Of a DNA stretch of 5,992 bases, positions 1-4,994 are shown in pieces. This stretch comes from Solobacterium sp. GTDB taxonomy: Bacteria > Bacillota_I > Bacilli_A > Erysipelotrichales > Erysipelotrichaceae. The notes under the pieces are model-generated. The model saw nothing but the letters and a program-made list of their open reading frames with translations. It was not told where the DNA came from and ran no database searches. The position numbers and the translations under genes are program-made. The DNA is taken from assembly GCA_016291725.1 (NCBI GenBank), contig JAEEYJ010000172.1, positions 1 through 5,992 on the forward strand, read 5' to 3'. Each line of letters begins with the position of its first letter. Positions within the stretch are counted from its first letter, which is position 1.

Positions 1-29
1 CCCGGGATGGTTCAATCTTTCAACCCGTG

Positions 30-35
30 TATAAT
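30..35 (+). promoter_or_regulatory. Probable -10 box of the HAD/nucleotidyltransferase unit
   Basis: A perfect TATAAT lies 37 bases before the HAD start codon, which would give a leader of about 30 nt. No convincing -35 hexamer is found 16-18 bases upstream; that segment reads ATGGTT/TGGTTC. The base before the box is G, as in the other -10 candidates here. The call rests on the -10 match and position only. Confidence 0.45.
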
Positions 36-72
36 ATAGATAATTGCAGTAAAGATACGGAGGTGAATCGTT

Positions 73-699
73 ATGATCAAAGCGGTGATCTTTGATATGG
101 ACGGTGTGCTGATCGATGCGAAGGAGTGGCATTATGAGGCTCTGAACAAAGCATTGCGCCTTTTCGGCTATGAAATCAGCCGGCAGGAACATCTGCAGAC
201 ATATGATGGTCTTCCGACCAGAAAGAAACTGGAGATGCTGACACTGGAGAAGGGTCTGCCTGCAAAGCTGCATCCTTTCATCAACGATCTGAAGCAGCAG
301 TATACCATTGACCGTGTATACGCAGACTGCTATCCGAAGTTTGTCCATCAGTATGCATTGTCCCGCTTGAAGAGGGAAGGATACCGCCTTGCCTGTGCCT
401 CCAACTCCATACGGCTTTCAGTGGAACTGATGATGAACCGGAGCGATCTGATGCAGTATCTGGAGTTCTATCTAAGCAATCAGGATGTATCAAAGCCGAA
501 ACCGGACCCGGAAATCTACACGGTTTCCATTGAGCGCCTAGGTCTGAAACCGGAAGAATGCCTGATTGTAGAGGATAATTTCAACGGCATAATGGCCGCG
601 GAGCGTTCAGGTGCCCATGTGATGAAAGTCGAAACCGTCTACGATGTCAATTACGATAATATCCGCAGGGCGATTGCGGAAGCAGAGAAAGGAGCGTGA
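73..699 (+). CDS. HAD-superfamily hydrolase (beta-phosphoglucomutase/phosphatase-like)
   Basis: This 208-aa protein is a cytoplasmic HAD phosphatase or phosphomutase of the beta-PGM/Gph type. All four HAD motifs are visible. Motif I is FDMDGVL, with nucleophile D8 and acid/base D10. Motif II is CASNS, with S110. Motif III is SKPKPDP, with K141 or K143. Motif IV is VEDNFNG, with E167-D168 for Mg2+. Residues about 15-85 form the helical C1 cap. The length is normal for the family. The start is supported by GGAGG at 59-63, ten bases before the ATG. The next gene starts four bases after the stop and has its Shine-Dalgarno inside this coding region, so the two are probably translated as a pair. 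Sequence alone does not give the substrate; the neighbour suggests a phosphorylated sugar or a small alcohol phosphate. Family assignment is secure, substrate unknown. Confidence 0.93.
   Translation: MIKAVIFDMDGVLIDAKEWHYEALNKALRLFGYEISRQEHLQTYDGLPTRKKLEMLTLEKGLPAKLHPFINDLKQQYTIDRVYADCYPKFVHQYALSRLKREGYRLACASNSIRLSVELMMNRSDLMQYLEFYLSNQDVSKPKPDPEIYTVSIERLGLKPEECLIVEDNFNGIMAAERSGAHVMKVETVYDVNYDNIRRAIAEAEKGA
688..694 (+). promoter_or_regulatory. Ribosome binding site fixing the nucleotidyltransferase start
   Basis: AAAGGAG ends nine bases before the ATG at 704 and lies in the last codons of the HAD gene. It decides between this start and an in-frame ATG at 644, which would add 20 unrelated residues inside the HAD coding region and has no comparable site. 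Confidence 0.75.
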
Positions 700-703
700 G
701 GAT

Positions 704-1435
704 ATGAAGATCATTCTGCCGATGGCCGGAAAGGAAACAGTTCCTGAAGGAAGCCAGTATATCCTCAGTCTCTATGAAATAGAACGGGAAACGGTACTGA
801 GCCATATCTACAATACACTGAAGGATATTGAGGGTGCGGAATTCATTGCTGTACTGCGCAGGGAGGATATTGAGAAGTACCATCTGAACAATATCGTGAG
901 ACTGCTGATACCGGATGTGAAGATTGTTTCTCCGGAACGGGATACGATGGGCTCTGCCTGTACCGCGATGCTGGGAATTGATTATGTTGAAGATGATGAA
1001 CCGATGATTATCGCTGCAACCAACCAGCTGTTTACGGACGATGCCCAGCAGATCGTAAAGTACTTCCAGGACAATGATTATGACGGCGGTGCCGTGACCT
1101 TTGAAGATATTCACCCGAAGTATTCCTACGTCAAGGTGGACGAAGACGGCCTGGTGATCGAAGCTGCGGAAAAGCGGCCGATCAGCAAGAACGCTACAGC
1201 CGGATTCTATTACTTCAAGCGCAGCCAGGACTTCGTGAACAGTACGATCTCCATGATACGCAAGAATGCCAGCGTCAATGGCCTGTTCTATCTCTGTCCG
1301 GTATTCAATGAGATGATTCTGGAAGGAAAGCGGATCGGAGTATATCCGATCAGCCGTGACCATTATTTCTTCTTTAAGGAGAAGAGCGGCATAGACGCGT
1401 ACCAGGATTACCTGAGCCGCCGCAAAGCACAGTAA
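704..1435 (+). CDS. Sugar-nucleotidyltransferase-like protein with an eroded active-site signature
   Basis: This 243-aa protein has the fold signature of NTP_transferase/GT-A nucleotidyltransferases such as those that activate capsule sugars or phospho-alcohols. Recognisable pieces are the beta strand with LPMAG (residues 5-9), DTMGSACTAM (80-89), the middle block DGGAVTF with HPKYSYVKVDEDG (128-149), and EAAEKRPIS...ATAGFYYF (153-171). Key family residues look missing. The G-x-G-x-R after PMAG is replaced by KETVPEGS. The PKP lysine block reads roughly SQYILSL. The usual S-D-Q metal site reads T-N-Q (106-108). The C-terminal GTPxDL element is replaced by KSGIDAYQDYL. It follows the HAD gene by four bases, so the pair probably works on one metabolite. 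It could be a divergent active enzyme or a catalytically dead paralogue. Family confident, activity and substrate not. Confidence 0.78.
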   Translation: MKIILPMAGKETVPEGSQYILSLYEIERETVLSHIYNTLKDIEGAEFIAVLRREDIEKYHLNNIVRLLIPDVKIVSPERDTMGSACTAMLGIDYVEDDEPMIIAATNQLFTDDAQQIVKYFQDNDYDGGAVTFEDIHPKYSYVKVDEDGLVIEAAEKRPISKNATAGFYYFKRSQDFVNSTISMIRKNASVNGLFYLCPVFNEMILEGKRIGVYPISRDHYFFFKEKSGIDAYQDYLSRRKAQ

Positions 1436-1466
1436 AGAGCAGTACGATCCATCAACAGAGCAGAAA

Positions 1467-1490
1467 CAGGGCCTGATCAGGCCTGTTTTT
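1467..1490 (+). terminator. Rho-independent terminator after the nucleotidyltransferase gene
   Basis: CAGG (1467-1470) pairs with CCTG (1482-1485), and CCT (1472-1474) with AGG (1479-1481), around a GATC loop with one bulged G. Five T residues follow (1486-1490). It lies 31 bases after the stop and separates this unit from the phosphatase gene. Confidence 0.75.
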
Positions 1491-1491
1491 G

Positions 1492-1497
1492 TATAAT
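1492..1497 (+). promoter_or_regulatory. Probable -10 box of the phosphatase gene
   Basis: TATAAT begins two bases after the terminator T-run and ends 26 bases before the ATG at 1524. The region where a -35 should be is the terminator stem and has no good TTGACA match. Promoter and terminator are therefore nested, and a tight TSS near 1504 would give a leader of about 20 nt. Confidence 0.45.
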
Positions 1498-1523
1498 GGA
1501 ACCGTAGATACAGGAGGTATCCT

Positions 1524-2699
1524 ATGACGGTCATGAAGAGAATCACAGCAGGAATGATTGCCTGCCTGGCACTGGTGTCCTGTACAAAGGAAGAGCCAAT
1601 GGAGAAACCCCTGTCGGTAGAAGGACTCTCTGTGCAGCATGAACAGGAATTCGGCGGTGTATACATTGAGATCACGATCGATGAATTCAATGCACTGGGC
1701 TTTGAGTACGGCGACAGTGTGGATGTCGTTTTCTCCAGCGGGTACACCCTTGAGGATATTCCCTACTACAATGGCTACTACGTAGATGCAGGGCAGCCGC
1801 TGCTGATTGCCTATCCCGGCTATGATTACATCAAAGCCGCGGTCAACTACGGTGAGGATCTGTGGGATACAGCAGAACTGAAGGCAATCCGGCGGGAGAA
1901 CATCTGGATGAAGGCGTCGCTGGATGAACACTCCACAGCCAGCATCATCCTGCGCGAGCACGGAAAGTACGCAGAGATCCAGGACGCGCGGGATATCAGC
2001 TATACCGATTTCCGTACGGATTATCCAAGTGATGAAGCGTTTGCGAACTTCCGCAGCATCTGTATGGGAGATATCCGGGAGGGTGTGCTGTACCGCTCTG
2101 CTTCGCCGTGCGACAATCAGCACAAACGGGCACCGTATGTGGACCGGCTGATGGAAGAAGCAATGATCCACTGCATCCTCAATCTGGCGGACAATGAGGT
2201 AAAGATAGAAAGATATATCCAGGCGGATGACTTTGACTCTCCGTACTTCCTTTCCCTGTATGAATCAGACCATGTCATCCCCCTGGCACTGAACATGAAC
2301 TGGCTGTCGGAAGACTTTGCCGCGAAGATCGCCCAGGGATTCATTGCCATGTCGGAAACGGAAGGACCGTATCTGATCCACTGTACGGAAGGCAAGGACC
2401 GCACCGGCTTTGTGTGCATGCTGGTGGAAGCCCTTGCCGGTGCGGAGTACCGGGAGATCGCGGATGACTACATGCTGACCTATGCCAATTACTACAGGAT
2501 CACAGAAGCGTCCGAACCTGCAAAGTACAGAACGATCCTGGAAAAGAACCTGGACGCAATGCTCAGATATGTCATCGGTGATGAAAATGCAGATCTGACA
2601 GCGGTGGATCTCTCTGCCGGCGCCAGAGACTATCTCCGCAGAGCAGGGATGAGCGAGGAACAGATCGATGCCTTCCTTGCCAGGATCGTAGAGCCCTGA
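1524..2699 (+). CDS. Lipoprotein tyrosine phosphatase with N-terminal SAM-hydrolase-C-like domain
   Basis: This 391-aa protein starts with a short lipoprotein signal: a hydrophobic run, then lipobox LVSC with C20 as the predicted lipidated residue. It should sit on the outer face of the membrane. Residues about 32-125 (FGGVYIEI, EYGDSVDVVF, YYVDAGQPLLIAYPG, AAVNYG) look like the C-terminal beta-barrel domain of SAM hydroxide adenosyltransferases; this is a pattern judgement. Residues about 150-391 form a Y_phosphatase3-type domain, with GVLYRSASP (187-195) and the P-loop HCTEGKDRTG. The nucleophile is C287 and the phosphate-binding arginine R293. The K291-D292 pair is typical of the MptpB/LipA-type enzymes, which act on phosphotyrosine and on phosphoinositides. 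AGGAGGT at 1512-1518 supports this start over the ATG at 1533. It is a single-gene unit, although no terminator is seen before queT. Phosphatase class is well supported, physiological substrate unknown. Confidence 0.9.
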   Translation: MTVMKRITAGMIACLALVSCTKEEPMEKPLSVEGLSVQHEQEFGGVYIEITIDEFNALGFEYGDSVDVVFSSGYTLEDIPYYNGYYVDAGQPLLIAYPGYDYIKAAVNYGEDLWDTAELKAIRRENIWMKASLDEHSTASIILREHGKYAEIQDARDISYTDFRTDYPSDEAFANFRSICMGDIREGVLYRSASPCDNQHKRAPYVDRLMEEAMIHCILNLADNEVKIERYIQADDFDSPYFLSLYESDHVIPLALNMNWLSEDFAAKIAQGFIAMSETEGPYLIHCTEGKDRTGFVCMLVEALAGAEYREIADDYMLTYANYYRITEASEPAKYRTILEKNLDAMLRYVIGDENADLTAVDLSAGARDYLRRAGMSEEQIDAFLARIVEP

Positions 2700-2717
2700 T
2701 GATTCTGTAGGAAATGC

Positions 2718-2800
2718 CCTTGTTTTGTAGTATACTTGGAAACTGGACCCTGCGGTCCCGTCAGTAGCGGCTACCTGACGTATACCTAAAATAAGGAGAT
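2718..2800 (+). promoter_or_regulatory. Structured leader of queT, candidate preQ1-type riboswitch
   Basis: Three paired elements can be drawn by eye. Hairpin A is GGACC (2745-2749) with GGTCC (2754-2758). Hairpin B is CGTCA-GTAG (2759-2767) with CTAC-(C)-TGACG (2771-2780), loop CGG. A long closing helix pairs CCTTGTTTT (2718-2726) and GTATAC (2730-2735) with GTATAC (2780-2785) and AAAATAAGG (2788-2796), with a few mismatches or bulges. The 3' strand includes the Shine-Dalgarno AAGGAG (2793-2798), so this fold would hide the ribosome binding site. queT genes are known to be controlled by preQ1 riboswitches, classes II and III among them, acting on translation. No T-run follows, so attenuation is unlikely. 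I could not match the conserved core of a class by reading, so class and ligand are inference. Confidence 0.5.
2731..2736 (+). promoter_or_regulatory. Possible -10 box (TATACT) for the queT unit
   Basis: TATACT preceded by G resembles the other -10 boxes of the window and would start the transcript near 2742. It competes with the long leader helix, of which these bases are the 5' strand; both cannot hold for the same transcript. No clear -35 is seen. Confidence 0.35.
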
Positions 2801-2805
2801 ACAGT

Positions 2806-3315
2806 ATGACTACAAAGCAAATGGCAAAGACAGCGATGATCGCGGCCGTGTATACCGTCGTATCGCTGGTGATTGCCCCGCTTGCCTACGGCCCTCTGCA
2901 GGTCCGTATTTCCGAAGCGCTGACCGTGCTTCCGCTCATCTACCGTCCGGCAATCCCGGGGCTTACCCTCGGCTGCTGCATTACCAACATCATCGGCGCA
3001 ATGACCGGCGCCAACCCTGCCGGATACATTGACGCGGTGGTCGGTTCACTCGCTACCTTCATCGCAGCTTCCCTGACATGGAAGCTGCGCGATCATAAAG
3101 TCAAGGGGATTCCGGTGCTCAGCCTGCTTCAGCCGGTGTTCTGGAATTTCCTCTTCGTCGGTGCAGAGCTCGGGTTCATGCTGTTCCCGGACAATGTACT
3201 CACCGGATCACTGATCTGCGGCCTGGAAGTCGCTGCAGGAGAGCTGATTTCGGTCATTGTGGGCTGGTTCCTGGTGAAGTGGCTGGCCCGTACAGAGATA
3301 TTCAAGGAAGGATAA
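2806..3315 (+). CDS. queT: QueT family queuosine-precursor transporter (ECF S component)
   Basis: This 169-aa integral membrane protein is the substrate-binding S component of an ECF-type importer for queuosine precursors (preQ1/preQ0 or related bases), which feed tRNA wobble-base modification. The family hallmark RISEALTVLPL is at residues 35-45, followed by RPAIPGLTLGCCITN (47-61), GSLATF (85-90) and membrane segments with short loops. Length and layout are those of full-length QueT. It needs the shared EcfA/EcfA'/EcfT module, which is not in this window, as is normal for group II ECF systems. AAGGAG at 2793-2798, seven bases before the ATG, fixes the start. The structured leader just upstream is the expected place for preQ1 control. 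The next gene begins four bases after the stop. Family assignment is strong; the exact base transported is not readable. Confidence 0.92.
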   Translation: MTTKQMAKTAMIAAVYTVVSLVIAPLAYGPLQVRISEALTVLPLIYRPAIPGLTLGCCITNIIGAMTGANPAGYIDAVVGSLATFIAASLTWKLRDHKVKGIPVLSLLQPVFWNFLFVGAELGFMLFPDNVLTGSLICGLEVAAGELISVIVGWFLVKWLARTEIFKEG

Positions 3316-3319
3316 AGCT

Positions 3320-4246
3320 ATGCGCGGTCTGCTTTCTAAACTGATCCTGACAATTCTGGTTCTTCTGCTGGCCATCGGCCTGCTCGGACGGTTCTATACC
3401 GCAAAGCCGGAGCCGGAGAATACCGAGGAGCCTGCGGCAGCGGTGACCCCTGAACCGGAGCAAAGCGAAGAGCCGCAGGAAAGCCCTCAGCCGCAGGAGA
3501 GCAGTACACCGGAAGAGAGTCCTGCGCCGTCAGAAACACCGGCTGTAAATCCGGAACCGGAAGTGCCGGAAACACCGGCAGAGTCTCCGCAGCCGCAGGA
3601 AAGCACACCGGTGGAAAGCATACAGCCGGAGCCGGTGTATACCGAAGATCCGGTGTTTACGGATGTGAACAGTCTGCTGATTGTCGCGAACAAGACGCAC
3701 AGACTGCCGGAAGGCTATGCGCCTGCGGATCTGATCAACGTCAACGATGTGGGCGGATGGGGCACGATTGCACCGTATATGCGGGCAGAAGCTGCCTATG
3801 CGGTCGCAGAAATGACACAGGCTGCTGCCGCGGACGGTGTTACCCTGATGTTCAGCAGTGCATACCGGAGCGAGAGCTATCAGAAGCAGCTGTATGACGG
3901 CTATGTTGCCCAGTACGGCGTTGAGCGCGCAGACCGCATCAGTTCCCGCCCGGGCTATTCCGATCATCAGACCGGACTGGCCCTGGACTTCATCGAAGGA
4001 AAAGGAGCGGACTTCACGTCGGACTTTGAGTATTCCGCCAGCGGGGTATGGCTGCGCGACAACGCTCACTACTACGGCTTCATCATGCGCTATCCGAAGG
4101 GGAAGGCTGATATTACCGGCTACTCCTATGAACCGTGGCATTTCCGCTATGTCGGTGTCGATACGGCAACAGCGATCTACAATGTCGATGTTTATTATTC
4201 CTTTGAAGAGTATTTCGGCGTATCCGGAGGAACCGAGTACAAATAG
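3320..4246 (+). CDS. Membrane-anchored VanY-like D-alanyl-D-alanine carboxypeptidase (M15)
   Basis: This 308-aa protein has a single N-terminal membrane segment (about 8-24), a Pro/Glu/Ser-rich spacer (about 29-110) and an extracellular M15 peptidase domain (about 115-295). Such enzymes remove the terminal D-Ala from peptidoglycan stems. Catalytic elements are complete: FSSAYRSESYQ (178-188), SDHQTGLALDF (214-224) with zinc ligands H216 and D223, and EPWHFRYVG (271-279) with catalytic E271 and zinc ligand H274. The spacer could carry the domain across the thick wall. The Shine-Dalgarno AAGGAAGGA lies inside the last codons of queT, and the ATG is four bases after the queT stop, so the two are co-transcribed and perhaps translationally coupled. 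Enzyme class is secure; dipeptidase versus carboxypeptidase activity cannot be settled, and nothing nearby indicates vancomycin resistance. Confidence 0.9.
   Translation: MRGLLSKLILTILVLLLAIGLLGRFYTAKPEPENTEEPAAAVTPEPEQSEEPQESPQPQESSTPEESPAPSETPAVNPEPEVPETPAESPQPQESTPVESIQPEPVYTEDPVFTDVNSLLIVANKTHRLPEGYAPADLINVNDVGGWGTIAPYMRAEAAYAVAEMTQAAAADGVTLMFSSAYRSESYQKQLYDGYVAQYGVERADRISSRPGYSDHQTGLALDFIEGKGADFTSDFEYSASGVWLRDNAHYYGFIMRYPKGKADITGYSYEPWHFRYVGVDTATAIYNVDVYYSFEEYFGVSGGTEYK
3479..3604 (+). repeat. Low-complexity Pro/Glu linker with repeated ESPQPQES units
   Basis: Within the VanY-like gene the peptide ESPQPQES occurs twice, at residues 54-61 (3479-3502) and 88-95 (3581-3604), in a stretch rich in PEP, TPE and SPQ. 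The repeat unit is encoded by similar but not identical codons, fitting an old internal duplication. Such spacers often vary in length between strains. Confidence 0.7.
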
Positions 4247-4247
4247 T

Positions 4248-4781
4248 ATGATCAGGAAGTATCTGGAATCCTTTATCGTTGTAAAATACTACCCGTTTGT
4301 GACGATCTGTCCGCTGATGCTGTTCCCTGTACTGGTTCTGTACATGAAGGAACCGACAGGAATCCGGCGGGCGCTGCTTGCGGCGGCCGGACTGCTCTGT
4401 GCTGCTGTAATCGTCAAGTACCGCTATGATAAGTACCGCCTTGGAAAACAGCTGAAGCAGCTGGGTGACCTCTCAGTATGGAGTGATGGTATTCTGCTGG
4501 GCAGATGCGTTCTGACGGAGAACCGCTGGCTGTGCTATGACGGAAACCGGCTGGCTGTGCAGGGGTACCTGGAGATCCGGGAAGCTGCCCTGCGCAGGGG
4601 GAAAAGCCACATCTACCTGGATCTCAGTACCGATGAAGGCATCTGCACTGCAGAAACAGGATCCGAAGCCCAGGCACAGCGTACCTGTGCCTTCCTTCTG
4701 AAAAAGAATGCGGGGATCCGGCTGACAGGAATCCAGCCGGCAGGAAACGGGGATCTCCGGGCAATCTACCGGGTATCCTGA
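4248..4781 (+). CDS. Conserved-looking small membrane protein, function unknown
   Basis: This 177-aa protein is not recognised. It has two closely spaced hydrophobic helices (about 15-33 and 41-57), with a short MKEPTGIRR turn, then a soluble domain of about 115 residues with alternating strands: VWSDGILLGRCVLT, WLCYDGNRLAVQGYLEI, KSHIYLDLS. Basic residues at both the start (MIRK) and after the second helix (KYRYDKYRLGKQLK) suggest that both ends are cytoplasmic. The strand-rich tail might be a PH-like fold, which is a guess. The start codon lies one base after the VanY stop. The only Shine-Dalgarno-like site (GGAGG, 4226-4230) is 17 bases away, so translation is probably coupled to the upstream gene. 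It is the last gene of the queT unit. Existence is well supported by frame, position and terminator; function unknown. Confidence 0.75.
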   Translation: MIRKYLESFIVVKYYPFVTICPLMLFPVLVLYMKEPTGIRRALLAAAGLLCAAVIVKYRYDKYRLGKQLKQLGDLSVWSDGILLGRCVLTENRWLCYDGNRLAVQGYLEIREAALRRGKSHIYLDLSTDEGICTAETGSEAQAQRTCAFLLKKNAGIRLTGIQPAGNGDLRAIYRVS

Positions 4782-4790
4782 CAGAAGAGC

Positions 4791-4827
4791 AAAGCACAGT
4801 CCTGTGATACAGAACTGCGCTTTTTGT
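4791..4827 (+). terminator. Strong rho-independent terminator ending the queT unit
   Basis: AAAGC (4791-4795), CAGT (4797-4800) and CTGT (4802-4805) pair with ACAG (4809-4812), ACTG (4814-4817) and GCTTT (4819-4823), around a GAT loop, with two single-base mismatches. A run of five T residues lies at 4821-4825. It starts ten bases after the stop codon. Confidence 0.85.
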
Positions 4828-4861
4828 ATCATATGACTTGTACTTACACATCGTTTTCATA

Positions 4862-4891
4862 CTGAAAAACATGACTGTCAGTCATTTTCAG
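4862..4891. promoter_or_regulatory. Perfect 7-bp dyad ATGACTG-T-CAGTCAT inside a longer inverted repeat
   Basis: ATGACTG (4871-4877) and CAGTCAT (4879-4885) are perfect inverted arms about one base. Outer arms CTGAAA (4862-4867) and TTTCAG (4886-4891) extend the symmetry with a three-base bulge. The core looks like operators bound by TetR-type repressors. On the minus strand the stem is followed by GTTTTT, so a minus-strand terminator is the alternative. No TetR gene lies in this window. Confidence 0.5.
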
Positions 4892-4938
4892 AAAAATTTA
4901 CATTTGCGCTCTGGATTGTGTTTTTTTTGTGCTGTGCC

Positions 4939-4969
4939 TTGATGAATTCACGGCTTTTATCCGTATAAT
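4939..4969 (+). promoter_or_regulatory. Promoter of the unknown 273-aa gene
   Basis: TTGATG (4939-4944) and TATAAT (4964-4969) are separated by 19 bases, a little long. The predicted start near 4976 leaves a leader of under 20 nt before the ATG at 4995. Of the -10 boxes in the window this is the one with the best -35 partner. Confidence 0.55.
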
Positions 4970-4976
4970 GAATTCA
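4942..4976. repeat. Two ATGAATTCA copies bracketing the -10 box
   Basis: ATGAATTCA occurs exactly at 4942-4950 and 4968-4976, start to start 26 bases. Each contains the 8-bp palindrome TGAATTCA. The second extends to the 10-bp palindrome ATGAATTCAT (4968-4977). One copy overlaps the end of the -35, the other overlaps the end of the -10 and the likely start site, a placement typical of repressor operators. Confidence 0.5.
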
Positions 4977-4994
4977 TATCGCAATGGAGGAATT

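Noticed and set aside
644..703. Upstream in-frame ATG for the nucleotidyltransferase
   Set aside because: It would add 20 residues inside the HAD gene without a ribosome binding site, while the ATG at 704 has AAAGGAG at good distance and begins with the family's first strand.
647..1747. Minus-strand open frame of 366 codons opposite the nucleotidyltransferase gene
   Set aside because: It runs opposite a well-supported gene and across its terminator and the start of the next gene. Its protein is cysteine- and isoleucine-rich without family motifs and has no ribosome binding site.
1452..2171. Minus-strand open frame of 239 codons opposite the phosphatase gene
   Set aside because: It is a shadow of the plus-strand coding region, with no recognisable motif and no upstream signal. 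The plus strand has a lipobox and a complete phosphatase motif.
3530..4141. Minus-strand open frame of 203 codons opposite the VanY-like gene
   Set aside because: It arises from the biased codons of the Pro/Glu spacer and the peptidase domain. Zinc ligands and motifs are all in the plus-strand frame.
3320..4246. Vancomycin-resistance locus
   Set aside because: Only a VanY-like peptidase is present. No ligase, dehydrogenase, VanX or two-component genes are seen, and such peptidases are common housekeeping enzymes.
3858..4247. Long N-terminal extension of the small membrane protein in its frame
   Set aside because: The extension overlaps the peptidase domain in another frame and reads as low-quality shadow sequence. 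The ATG at 4248 directly follows the VanY stop and begins a plausible membrane protein.
4921..4928. Run of eight T residues as a terminator tail
   Set aside because: No stable hairpin directly precedes it. It may instead act as an AT-rich upstream element of the promoter at 4939-4969.
4929..4994. Upstream in-frame ATG for the 273-aa protein
   Set aside because: It lies before the predicted -35 and -10, has only a T-run upstream, and would put the promoter inside the coding region.
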